NCBI RefSeq assembly: GCF_000455485.1
Contig: NZ_CBQR020000010.1
Span: 22,680-86,679 of the forward strand
DNA length: 64,000 bases
Reading direction: 5' to 3'
Source: Gorillibacterium massiliense
Lineage (GTDB): Bacteria; Bacillota; Bacilli; Paenibacillales; NBRC-103111
Shown here: positions 37,041 to 43,812 of the stretch, piece after piece
Numbering within the stretch: position 1 is the first letter of the stretch
Layout: each line of letters begins with the position of its first letter
The notes under the pieces: model-generated
The model's input: only the letters and a program-made list of their open reading frames with translations
What the model was told of the DNA's origin: nothing
Databases searched by the model: none
Program-made: the position numbers and the translations under genes

Positions 37041-37049
37041 TGGTATAAT
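37041..37049 (+). promoter_or_regulatory. Extended -10 promoter for the island gene array
   Basis: TGG-TATAAT is an extended -10 element; no good -35 is seen. It reads into a 20-codon frame at 37078-37140 (starting MPSVLFNDPNKYEVYQ) with AAGGGG upstream, and then the gene array. It is the only obvious promoter before the array. Confidence 0.5.
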
Positions 37050-37077
37050 ATAGAAAATATACAAGGGGTTAGTGCTT

Positions 37078-37140
37078 ATGCCATCAGTTTTATTTAATGA
37101 TCCCAATAAATATGAGGTATATCAAAAACTGATTTCATAG
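37078..37140 (+). pseudogene. Truncated leader frame (20 aa)
   Basis: ATG 37078 with AAGGGGTT upstream and stop at 37138-37140. The start looks genuine but the product is only 20 residues, so it is likely the beginning of a gene cut short by a stop or deletion. A leader peptide is also possible. Confidence 0.35.
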
Positions 37141-37209
37141 TAATTAATGAAATTGAGGTGAAAATTATTGGATAATCAGATGAAAGCAGCAACGGACAGA
37201 TGAGTAGCA

Positions 37210-37380
37210 GTGGTGAAAAACAGTGGCGATAAATCATTGCCAGTTGGGATGCGTTCCGAGATTTTTGTTTCGAAGAATCATCGTGGTGGTATCGTTGAGT
37301 GGTTCAGAGATACACATAGAAATTGGTTGTTGGTCGGTCAATATAAGAAAGATGGAGTTTTGGAATATGAGGACAATTGA
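37210..37380 (+). CDS. Small hypothetical island protein (56 aa)
   Basis: Opens at GTG 37210 (GTG 37213 alternative) just after a stop. It contains LPVGMRSEIFVSKNHRGGIVEWFR and ends GVLEYEDN. It looks protein-like, but the ribosome binding site is weak, so it may be the tail of a broken gene. No family recognised. Confidence 0.4.
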   Translation: MVKNSGDKSLPVGMRSEIFVSKNHRGGIVEWFRDTHRNWLLVGQYKKDGVLEYEDN

Positions 37381-37422
37381 TAATCACGATAAAACGGAGA
37401 TTTCATGAGGAGATGAGTGATA

Positions 37423-37653
37423 ATGCATAAAGTAATTGCTCAATGGCTATACGACATGATTATGAAAGATGGCGAAGCATACCAGAGAGATGTTGTGGAA
37501 GAAATTGAACAGCGTTTTGGAGAAGATTACGTTTATGAGAATGAAAACGGAAACTTAGCAATTGATAAGAAAATCACAGCCGAATTTAGAAAACTCAACA
37601 ATAAAGGATTAATTGAATGGGATAGAAGTGGGTTCTTTTGGTTCAAAGCGTAG
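37423..37653 (+). CDS. DUF6953-like small protein
   Basis: A 76-aa protein (HKVIAQWLYDMIMKDGEAYQ, then VYENENGNLAIDKKITAEFRKLN and IEWDRSGFFWF). The pattern resembles a small family found in Firmicutes accessory regions (DUF6953, from memory), with a winged-helix-like character: helix, helix, then Trp-containing wing. ATG 37423 has AGGAGA upstream. Function unknown. Confidence 0.65.
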   Translation: MHKVIAQWLYDMIMKDGEAYQRDVVEEIEQRFGEDYVYENENGNLAIDKKITAEFRKLNNKGLIEWDRSGFFWFKA

Positions 37654-37695
37654 AAAAAGTACTAGTTTCATATTAAAACTCTTGGAGGTAACAAC

Positions 37696-38073
37696 ATGTC
37701 CCATTTAATAAAAGTTGAAGGTGCATTGAAAGCTGAAGGCTATCGGTTAGTAATTTCAAAATTCACAATTGTGAAAGAGGTTGATTCAGTTTTACATTTA
37801 GAAATGAGATTAGGTGAAGGTGGGTGCTCTTTTGAAAGAGTTGAAAAAAGCAAGTTAAACACGTTGATTGATGACACGTTTTCTCTCTCTCAGGGAGGAT
37901 GGTTTTGGTTCAAAATCTGGTTAGACTCTGAAGAAGAGAGTTCAATTGAGAATGCTAAAAAGCGCATTATTAATAGTTTGACAGAATCATCATCTCGTTA
38001 TGTATCAGACGCATTGAAAGCAGCAGATGAGTTGGAAAAGTTGAAATTAAATCCAAAATTTCATGTTCAATGA
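37696..38073 (+). CDS. Hypothetical island protein (125 aa)
   Basis: An alpha/beta-looking acidic soluble protein. It has beta-rich residues 1-55 (YRLVISKFTIVKEVDSVLHLEMRLGEGG) and a long C-terminal helix (IENAKKRIINSLTESSSRYVSDALKAADEL). Strong TTGGAGGT upstream of ATG 37696. No family recognised; size and composition resemble single-domain immunity or adaptor proteins, but that is not shown. Confidence 0.6.
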   Translation: MSHLIKVEGALKAEGYRLVISKFTIVKEVDSVLHLEMRLGEGGCSFERVEKSKLNTLIDDTFSLSQGGWFWFKIWLDSEEESSIENAKKRIINSLTESSSRYVSDALKAADELEKLKLNPKFHVQ

Positions 38074-38111
38074 AAGAGTTGTTTCAAACAGAAATAAGAG
38101 GTGAATATTAG

Positions 38112-38360
38112 ATGGGAAAGTTAATGGATTTTCTTGAAAGTAAGGGGTTTATTTACACAGATAATGGTGGCGTAGATGTTTTTAGAGTCAAGAAAGATGG
38201 TGTTTCATTCGTTGGCTACAGAATGAATTGTAGCAATCTTTCACTTGTTATCGGTAATGAATATGTTCTTCTATATTTAGCGAGTGAATCAGTACTCTTC
38301 AAGGTTTCGGAAAATGAAGAATTGTGGTCTTGCATTCAAGACAATCTGGTTAAAACCTAG
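38112..38360 (+). CDS. Hypothetical island protein (82 aa)
   Basis: Begins MGKLMDFLESKGFIYTDNGGVDVF and is predicted mostly beta with one Cys in the core. AGAGGTGA lies upstream of ATG 38112. No family recognised. Confidence 0.55.
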   Translation: MGKLMDFLESKGFIYTDNGGVDVFRVKKDGVSFVGYRMNCSNLSLVIGNEYVLLYLASESVLFKVSENEELWSCIQDNLVKT

Positions 38361-38389
38361 AATTTTATTGGAAGGGCTAGGCATCCTAA

Positions 38390-38983
38390 ATGAATTTGCA
38401 AATATTTGATACTTTCTCGAATAACTTAGAAGTTCGACTGTCTTATTACGCAAATCAAATGAAATTAGTTACAGAAGATTGTATTAGGTATGAATTCTAT
38501 GGTTCACTTTTAAGTAATGTGTATCCTCATGAGATAATACTTGAGTATCCGCATGACACATTATCTCAAAAAGAGATTGATCTTGTAATTAATAATTCAG
38601 TTCTAGAATCAATATTTGAGTTTAAATATTATCGGGCTATTCCAAGTGGTCAAGAAGATCGAACAGCGAGAATGGCAAATATCTATATAGATATTATGAA
38701 GCTTAAGTTATCAAATGTAGCTACAGATAAGTACTTTGTATTTGTAACTGATAGTGTTATGTACGGATATTGCTTAAGAAATCAATATGAAAATATGATA
38801 CAAGAAGATTCCTTTGAGTTTGTAGTATCTCCAAAACATCAAGAAGGTCTTAATTTTAAAAAAGTTGTGTTTAAAAAGCTTCCTGAAAGTACAGATATGT
38901 CTACGCCGATCGTGATTAAAAGGGTTTACTATAAAGAACTTGAACAGGATCACTACTTATTTATTTACAAGATACTGTCTTGA
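38390..38983 (+). CDS. Hypothetical protein with a PD-(D/E)xK-like nuclease signature
   Basis: A 197-aa protein. Residues 48-82 read ILEYPHDTLSQKEIDLVI, then LESIFEFKYYR. An Asp in a hydrophobic strand followed by E-x-K in the next strand is the core signature of PD-(D/E)xK nucleases, and an upstream Glu (YEFYGSLLS) fits the usual first acidic position. The C-terminal half is alpha/beta. The ribosome binding site is weak (GGAAGGG 13 bp upstream). Nuclease activity is inferred from the motif only. Confidence 0.5.
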   Translation: MNLQIFDTFSNNLEVRLSYYANQMKLVTEDCIRYEFYGSLLSNVYPHEIILEYPHDTLSQKEIDLVINNSVLESIFEFKYYRAIPSGQEDRTARMANIYIDIMKLKLSNVATDKYFVFVTDSVMYGYCLRNQYENMIQEDSFEFVVSPKHQEGLNFKKVVFKKLPESTDMSTPIVIKRVYYKELEQDHYLFIYKILS

Positions 38984-39016
38984 TAAAAACTGACATTCAC
39001 GGAGGTATTAATATAC

Positions 39017-39235
39017 ATGACTATCAAACGATTCACAAGGACATTTAGACTTCAAGAGAAAGCTGAAATCGATGAATTGAAAATTCTATTGGATTTAAAG
39101 AAGCAAAGGCTATTGGATTATGATGACGAATTAGTTAAGTTACAATCAAAATTAGGGTACTATTATGATATAGAAGAAGTAAATGAATTCGAAAATCATA
39201 TAGAAGTGGTTCGTTATGTAGATCAGAGCCTATAA
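39017..39235 (+). CDS. Small coiled-coil hypothetical protein (72 aa)
   Basis: The centre (EKAEIDELKILLDLKKQRLL, then DDELVKLQSKLG) is a short coiled coil, and the C-terminus is acidic. CGGAGGTA lies upstream of ATG 39017. No family recognised. Confidence 0.55.
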   Translation: MTIKRFTRTFRLQEKAEIDELKILLDLKKQRLLDYDDELVKLQSKLGYYYDIEEVNEFENHIEVVRYVDQSL

Positions 39236-39270
39236 AAGTTCACTTTTATCAGAAAAGGAGAATGGGAATA

Positions 39271-39558
39271 ATGATTAATCATCCGGCATGGGAAAGATTG
39301 TATTTGGCAGTAGACTATTTGGCAAGTAGCAATTTGAACTTGGAAGATAGATTGAGATTAGTCTTGGAGGATCACTTAATAATTTTGAGGGAACAAGAAT
39401 TTAAGAGTGTTCGTGCAAAAGAGCTTTTTAACAATATTATCAAGTATAAAAGTAGTATCAAAATATTAGCACAAGAACCGAATGAGGATTTGGTTAAACT
39501 AGCTAAAAACATAGTATCTCTTTTGAATCAAATTACTTATTTCGAAGACCAAGATTAA
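39271..39558 (+). CDS. Hypothetical helical island protein (95 aa)
   Basis: All-helical acidic protein (HPAWERLYLAVDYLASSNLN, then LEDRLRLVLEDHLIILREQE). ATG 39271 is preferred because AAAAGGAG lies 10 bp upstream; ATG 39262 is too close. No family recognised. Confidence 0.6.
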   Translation: MINHPAWERLYLAVDYLASSNLNLEDRLRLVLEDHLIILREQEFKSVRAKELFNNIIKYKSSIKILAQEPNEDLVKLAKNIVSLLNQITYFEDQD

Positions 39559-39597
39559 CGATGAAAGGTCAATTTTTTCTGGAAATTGAGGTCGGCT

Positions 39598-40002
39598 ATG
39601 CGTAAGTATTCATTTGAAGAAATTGAAAAGATTCATGAGGAAGCCAAAGGTAAAATACATGCATGGAATATAGATTATCAAAATAATTATTTTTTAAAAA
39701 AGTCAGTTAATATGAATGAAGTAATACAGATTAGTCTTATAAAGCCAGAGTATTTCAAACTTTTGCCAATTGATAACGAAGATAGGCTAACTATTGAATC
39801 ACTTATTTTAGGATACAAAAATCATGATGACATACCTCCGGTAATCTTAAAAATGTCACACGAAGGAAGCTACGATATTATCGACGGTCTTCATCGTTTA
39901 TCGGCAATGAATATGATCGGAATTATAGAATTTGAAGCATTTGTTTTAGTTGTAGAAAGTGATAAAAAATCCATTTCATGCAAAGGAGATGGGATATGTT
40001 AG
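39598..40002 (+). CDS. ParB/Srx-like domain protein
   Basis: A 134-aa protein. The C-terminal part (IPPVILKMSHEGSYDIIDGLHRLSAMNMIGI, about residues 79-110) has the DG-x-HR-x2-A signature of the ParB/sulfiredoxin N-terminal fold. This fold occurs in partition proteins, CTP switches and small nucleases. The usual ParB helix-turn-helix is absent, so it is not a partition protein. ATG 39598 has TTGAGGT upstream. It overlaps the next gene by 7 bp. Confidence 0.6.
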   Translation: MRKYSFEEIEKIHEEAKGKIHAWNIDYQNNYFLKKSVNMNEVIQISLIKPEYFKLLPIDNEDRLTIESLILGYKNHDDIPPVILKMSHEGSYDIIDGLHRLSAMNMIGIIEFEAFVLVVESDKKSISCKGDGIC

Positions 40003-40229
40003 AGGATATGAATAAACAATTGGCTGACGAGGAACTAGAGCACTGCTACATAGAGATTTATAACTGGAGACAGGTTGGTACTCTTGAGGTAGGCAGCAAA
40101 TTGCGTGAAGTGGAGAACGAATATAAACTCAGATCGGGGAACAAAGATTACCCAATTCATAAGATGCCAGAACATATCCTATTTGAGATTGCAACAAGAA
40201 AGTATCGTGAAGATGGTATTAATGTTTGA
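39996..40229 (+). CDS. Hypothetical island protein (77 aa)
   Basis: Charged protein starting MLEDMNKQLADEELEHCYIE. ATG 39996 has AAAGGAGA 8 bp upstream; ATG 39978 lies before that site. It overlaps the end of the ParB-like gene, so the two are probably translated together and may act as a pair. Confidence 0.55.
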   Translation: MLEDMNKQLADEELEHCYIEIYNWRQVGTLEVGSKLREVENEYKLRSGNKDYPIHKMPEHILFEIATRKYREDGINV

Positions 40230-40271
40230 ACGAAATCACTCATTTATGGGAATTTAGGGGGAGAGTTGTTT

Positions 40272-40454
40272 ATGAAAAGTAGTCATATCCTTCATAGAAC
40301 CACAGCTACTTTGAGATATGTAAATTCTATGTTGTTGAATTTGCGCAGCCGAGTGCCAGATAAGCATTATAAGGAAATTGAGGCTTTACGAAAAGATATC
40401 GAAGAAGCAATTGAGTCATTTGAAAGTGCTGCGATAGATGATGAAGAAGATTGA
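40272..40454 (+). CDS. Small helical hypothetical protein (60 aa)
   Basis: Starts MKSSHILHRTTATLRYVNSM and ends in an acidic helix (IEALRKDIEEAIESFES). GGGGGAGA lies upstream of ATG 40272. No family recognised. Confidence 0.5.
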   Translation: MKSSHILHRTTATLRYVNSMLLNLRSRVPDKHYKEIEALRKDIEEAIESFESAAIDDEED

Positions 40455-40495
40455 ATGAAATAAAATAACGGTTTGATTGGGAAAGGGAGAAAAGA

Positions 40496-40711
40496 ATGCC
40501 AGCAATTATTTTAAAGTTATCGGAGTTTAATCATGAGGTTTTCGACGCTGATACTGCTGTTGAAGTGGAAGTCCCAAAAGATGGAGGCGTAACACATGAC
40601 ACTTTTAGTTTCTTTTTTGAAAATAAGGGCGAAAACAAAAAATACTCATTCACTTTAACAAAAGACGGTATGGATAAGTTGATTCATTTCTATAAACAAG
40701 TAGTAGAATAA
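40496..40711 (+). CDS. Small beta-rich hypothetical protein (71 aa)
   Basis: Starts MPAIILKLSEFNHEVFDAD, followed by two beta hairpins (TFSFFFENKGENKKYSFTLT) and a terminal helix. AAAGGGAG upstream of ATG 40496 is strong. No family recognised. Confidence 0.55.
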   Translation: MPAIILKLSEFNHEVFDADTAVEVEVPKDGGVTHDTFSFFFENKGENKKYSFTLTKDGMDKLIHFYKQVVE

Positions 40712-40740
40712 AGCGATGATTTCAAAGGAAGTGTAATAGG

Positions 40741-41049
40741 GTGAATATGTGGGCAGAAGATAATGTAGCTTTTATTTCGATGATTAATGCATTTGGTATG
40801 ATATTTCTGACAATTATCTATGTAGTTTTTACGATATTGATACAAAGGGCAAACCAAAAAGTAGTTGAACAGAATGAAGTAATCAGGAAAGAGAACAATA
40901 GTCCAAATGTAATTGTGTACTTTGATATGAGTATATTCAATATGCTCGATTTAATAGTAAAGAACATTGGAAGAGGTGCTGCAACCAACATTATAGCAAC
41001 AATCGAAGCTGAAAATGAAATTGTTAATGAAAAATACTTAAAACAGTAA
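40741..41049 (+). CDS. Membrane-anchored hypothetical protein, possibly truncated
   Basis: A 102-aa protein with one N-terminal membrane segment (about 9-35: FISMINAFGMIFLTIIYVVF). A helix and the start of a domain (NSPNVIVYFDMSIFNMLDLIVKNIGRGAATNI) follow, resembling longer Firmicutes membrane proteins. It stops exactly where the integrase relic begins, so its 3' end was probably cut by a deletion fusing the two. GTG 40741 has AAGGAA about 10 bp upstream. Confidence 0.55.
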   Translation: MNMWAEDNVAFISMINAFGMIFLTIIYVVFTILIQRANQKVVEQNEVIRKENNSPNVIVYFDMSIFNMLDLIVKNIGRGAATNIIATIEAENEIVNEKYLKQ

Positions 41050-41325
41050 TTTGCACCTCAGTTGGAACACAGTTAACGCCAAGAAAATCTAATGCGTTCA
41101 TTTTATGCAATTATTGAAAAAACAAGAGTCAAGAAGATCAGGTTTCACGACCTGAGACATACACATTGTACAATGCTACTCGGAATGGATATTCATCCTA
41201 AAAAAGTTGCGGAGCGGGTTGGACATAAGGATAGTCGAATGATGGATCGGTATAGCCACATAGTGCCCAACATGCAGAAGGAGACAGCAAATAGATTTGG
41301 GGATATGTTTTATAAGAAAGCATGA
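41045..41325 (+). pseudogene. int: Tyrosine recombinase (integrase) C-terminal remnant, frameshifted
   Basis: The frame from 41092 encodes IRFHDLRHTHCTMLLGMDIH and VGHKDSRMMDRYSHI, the H-x2-R box and tyrosine nucleophile region of a phage/Tn916-type integrase. The upstream DNA reads GTQLTPR in another frame and would join the rest if one A were removed from the A-run at 41084-41087. The N-terminal and core domains with the first catalytic Arg are missing. It lies beside attR, where the intact gene would have been. Confidence 0.85.
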
Positions 41326-41336
41326 GCGAATTTAAC

Positions 41337-41416
41337 TGATGCCAACTTCCTTGTTCCTTGATTAGAAGAATCATCTTTGGAAAAATACTCAGCAAATGAT
41401 GCCAAAATGATGCCAA
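41337..41416 (+). repeat. Right TGATGCCAA repeats (candidate integrase arm sites)
   Basis: TGATGCCAA occurs at 41337, 41397 and 41408, matching the pair at the left end of the island in sequence and orientation. Confidence 0.5.
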
Positions 41417-41492
41417 TTCGATAAAGGAGGGAATATGTTGACAGGGCAGCGAGTTAGAAAAAATAAAAAAGCCCTTGATAATCAAGGACTTT

Positions 41493-41551
41493 GTCATGTC
41501 GCATATGGTAGAACGGATGGGGATCGAACCCATGACCCCTACCCTGTCAAG
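41493..41551 (-). repeat. Right 59-bp direct repeat (attR) within intact tRNA-Val
   Basis: Identical to 36590-36648. This copy, brought in by the element, completes the 3' half of the functional tRNA gene. A different terminator hairpin (about 41466-41492) follows the tRNA on the minus strand, in contrast to the original one at 36562. Confidence 0.92.
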
Positions 41552-41581
41552 GTAGTGCTCTCCCGCTGAGCTACCGTTCTA
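41506..41581 (-). tRNA. tRNA-Val(GAC)
   Basis: On the minus strand a full cloverleaf folds: 7-bp acceptor stem TAGAACG/CGTTCTA, D-arm with GCTCAGCGGGAGAGC, anticodon loop TTGACAG (GAC), T-arm ATGGG-TTCGATC-CCCAT, and encoded CCA. It has served as attachment site for the island on its 3' side. Confidence 0.93.
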
Positions 41582-41800
41582 TATTCGTTTACTTTAGCGG
41601 CGACAAAAAATATAATATCAGCTATGAGTGGGGAAGTCAATGCTTATTTTCGAATATCCTTAGGTTTACATTATTCGCTTCATCGTTTATCTTTTTATAT
41701 AGATGTTTCGCCTGGAATCGGCACGGTTAAGGGATAAAGGAACGGGCGATTGTGAAAAATTGTATAATCCAATCCGAATTCACAATGAGGTTATGCGTTC

Positions 41801-42499
41801 ATGAAATCTTTAGTTATCATTCCTGCCTTCAATGAGGAAAAAAGCATTGACCGGGTGCTTCATTCCATTAAAAGATGGTCTCCTGAAGTGGATATATGTG
41901 TCGTCAACGACGGTTCAACGGATGGGACAAGCCGGGTGGCGAAAGCGACGGGACTCGCCCATGTCGTCGATCTTCCCGTGAATCTCGGGATTGGCGGAGC
42001 TGTCCAAACTGGGTATCTCTATGCTTACCAAAATCATTACGATATTGCCATCCAAATTGATGCGGATGGGCAGCATGACCCGGCTGACTTAAGAAACGTC
42101 ATCGAAACGGTGGCCAGCGGAGAGGCGGATTGCTGCGTCGGCTCCCGGTTCGTTGAGCATACGGAGTACATACCCAGTTTCTTTCGCGGGGCGGGAATCC
42201 GTTTCTTTTCCTGGATGATTCGCATGACGGTGGGGAAACGGATCTTTGATCCGACATCGGGATTTCGTGCGGTTAACCGCCAGGTCATCGAAGTGTTCGC
42301 CAACTACTATCCGGATGATTATCCGGAGGTGGAGGCGCTGGTCCTTCTTAGCCGCAAAGGCTTCATCACAAAGGAAATCTCTGTTAAAATGCAGACGCGG
42401 GCAGAGGGTAAATCCTCCATAACACCGCTTAAGTCTATCTATTACATGATTAAGGTATCCTTGGCGGTTGTGATGACCCGGATCCGGAACGTGAGCTGA
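41801..42499 (+). CDS. Glycosyltransferase family 2 (dolichyl-phosphate-mannose-synthase-like)
   Basis: A 232-aa GT-A protein: VIIPAFNEEKSIDRVLHSI at the N-terminus, the DXD-type motif in IQIDADGQHDP (about residues 85-95), and RIFDPTSGFRAVNRQ. No C-terminal membrane helices are present. It probably transfers a sugar to a lipid phosphate carrier. The next two genes, DUF2304 and SMR-like membrane proteins, are frequent partners in cell-surface glycan modification cassettes. Confidence 0.88.
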   Translation: MKSLVIIPAFNEEKSIDRVLHSIKRWSPEVDICVVNDGSTDGTSRVAKATGLAHVVDLPVNLGIGGAVQTGYLYAYQNHYDIAIQIDADGQHDPADLRNVIETVASGEADCCVGSRFVEHTEYIPSFFRGAGIRFFSWMIRMTVGKRIFDPTSGFRAVNRQVIEVFANYYPDDYPEVEALVLLSRKGFITKEISVKMQTRAEGKSSITPLKSIYYMIKVSLAVVMTRIRNVS

Positions 42500-42504
42500 T
42501 CGAA

Positions 42505-42873
42505 ATGAATATTTACTTGGTTGCTTTCCTGTTTTGCCTTGGGTTTCTCCTCGTAACCATCGAACTTATCCGCCGCAAAAAAATATCGGAGCGTTACTCG
42601 CTGCTGTGGCTGCTCCTTGGTCTCGTCATGCTCATTTTGAGTTTGGCGCCCGAGCTTTTGGACGGCATATCCAAAGCCCTTGGCATCGTATACGGTACGT
42701 CGCTGCTATTTTTCATCGGATTTTTGTTTTCACTCGTCTTTATTATGCATTTAACGATCGTGATAACCCGGATGGACCGCAAACTGACTCGCCTGACTCA
42801 GGAAATGGCCCTCTTAAAAGCCCGCATGCATGAGGAGGATACGGATGATCGCCCTGTTGATCGTTCTTTGTAA
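42505..42873 (+). CDS. DUF2304 membrane protein
   Basis: A 122-aa protein with hydrophobic segments at about 2-22, 32-52 and 65-90, then a cytoplasmic helix (TRMDRKLTRLTQEMALLKARM). This matches DUF2304 proteins encoded next to GT2 enzymes. Starts 5 bp after the glycosyltransferase stop and overlaps the SMR-like gene by 29 bp. It may anchor the transferase or help flip its product; this is inferred from context. Confidence 0.82.
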   Translation: MNIYLVAFLFCLGFLLVTIELIRRKKISERYSLLWLLLGLVMLILSLAPELLDGISKALGIVYGTSLLFFIGFLFSLVFIMHLTIVITRMDRKLTRLTQEMALLKARMHEEDTDDRPVDRSL

Positions 42874-43198
42874 TGTTATATTGCTGGTTAGTGGACAAAT
42901 CCTGTGGAAAAATGCGTTAAACCGCCACCCCCAAGCTTTTCGTTCAGTTGGCGATTTTTTTCATCTGATTATCGATCCGGTCATGCTGGCTGGTTGCTGT
43001 CTGTTTGTTTTGGCGACGGTCATCTGGTTTTATGCCTTGAGCCGTTACGATCTGAGCCGCATTTATCCGTTGCAGTCTATCGCCTATGTATTGGGAGCCT
43101 TGTCAGGTATCTTGATTTTTAAGGAAAGTATGAGTTTGGTGCAGTGGGCGGGGGTTTTGTTGATCTTAGGTGGAGCGTTTCTTGTGGCCAAGGCGTAA
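42845..43198 (+). CDS. SMR/EamA-like small transporter (flippase-subunit-like)
   Basis: A 117-aa protein with four membrane segments; the last ends WAGVLLILGGAFLVAKA, as in SMR/ArnE-type proteins. It has FYALSRYDLSRIYPLQSIAYVLGALSGI typical of the EamA-like half-repeat. ATG 42845 has GAGGAGG 6 bp upstream; the longer ATG 42830 includes that site. With the GT2 and DUF2304 genes it may move a lipid-linked sugar across the membrane. Confidence 0.8.
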   Translation: MIALLIVLCNVILLVSGQILWKNALNRHPQAFRSVGDFFHLIIDPVMLAGCCLFVLATVIWFYALSRYDLSRIYPLQSIAYVLGALSGILIFKESMSLVQWAGVLLILGGAFLVAKA

Positions 43199-43222
43199 GA
43201 GCTTAATAGATTGGGAAACAGC

Positions 43223-43258
43223 CGAAAGAGGACTGAGCCAGCGCTCAGCCCTCTTCGT
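43223..43258 (+). terminator. Bidirectional terminator
   Basis: GAAAGAGG-CTGAG-CCAGCG-CTCAG-CCTCTTC stem with a mismatch and short T/A tracts. It lies between convergent genes. Confidence 0.6.
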
Positions 43259-43290
43259 TATATGTGGTAACAGTAGACAGCTTAAACCGC

Positions 43291-43707
43291 TTAATGTTGG
43301 GGTAAATTGAAGACCAGCTTGGAACAATATTCGATGACTTCACTGCGGCGGACAATGCCGATAAACCGTTCCATGTCGTCGACAACGGGGACGAAGTTTT
43401 GCGTCTGGACGCGGTTGATAAGATCCTCCATATTGGAATCGATGCGAACCGTCCGGTTGATCATTCGCAAAGGAACTTCGGCAAGGGTATGGCGATGAGC
43501 GTTGTCAAAAGTAATGTCGCGGTTGTTTTTGAAAAACCAAAGCAGATCGCCTTCTGTCAAGGTACCTTCATATTTGCCGCCTTCCCCCAAAATGGGAACA
43601 GCGGTATAACGATGGTGCTCCATACGTTCAAGGGTTTGGCGCAGGGTCGTTTGTAAAGTTAAATAGATGACTTCCTGTTTTGGAAGCAGAAAAAAAGCGA
43701 TATTCAT
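43291..43707 (-). CDS. CBS-domain pair protein
   Basis: A 138-aa protein of two CBS motifs (about 1-65: HHRYTAVPILGEGGKYEGTLTEGDLLWFF; about 75-135: NFVPVVDDMERFIGIVRRSEVI) with nothing else attached. Stand-alone CBS pairs bind adenine nucleotides; the Bacillus protein DarB/CbpB binds c-di-AMP. Ligand here unknown. AAAGGAG lies upstream of ATG 43707. Confidence 0.85.
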   Translation of the reverse strand: MNIAFFLLPKQEVIYLTLQTTLRQTLERMEHHRYTAVPILGEGGKYEGTLTEGDLLWFFKNNRDITFDNAHRHTLAEVPLRMINRTVRIDSNMEDLINRVQTQNFVPVVDDMERFIGIVRRSEVIEYCSKLVFNLPQH

Positions 43708-43812
43708 GTGGAAAAGTAGCTCCTTTATGTTATCATTTCCAATACATATTGTATCAAATACAGCTTACCGGGGACAGTCCAAATAATAGTAGATGATGAA
43801 AAGGAGATTCAT

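Larger units (their letters stand above)
36590..41551. mobile_element. Decayed integrative island in tRNA-Val(GAC)
   Basis: About 4.9 kb between exact 59-bp repeats, one of which completes an intact tRNA. The inside is visibly A+T-rich, carries a 5'-truncated, frameshifted tyrosine integrase at the tRNA end, TGATGCCAAA repeats near both ends, and small genes all in one direction. No replication, transfer or structural genes remain. It is a relic that probably cannot leave without an integrase supplied in trans. Confidence 0.88.

Noticed and set aside
37041-41049. Integron-like cassette array or CRISPR in the tRNA-Val island
   Set aside because: I compared the spacers between the small genes and found no shared repeat or attC-like hairpin; there are no regularly spaced repeats.
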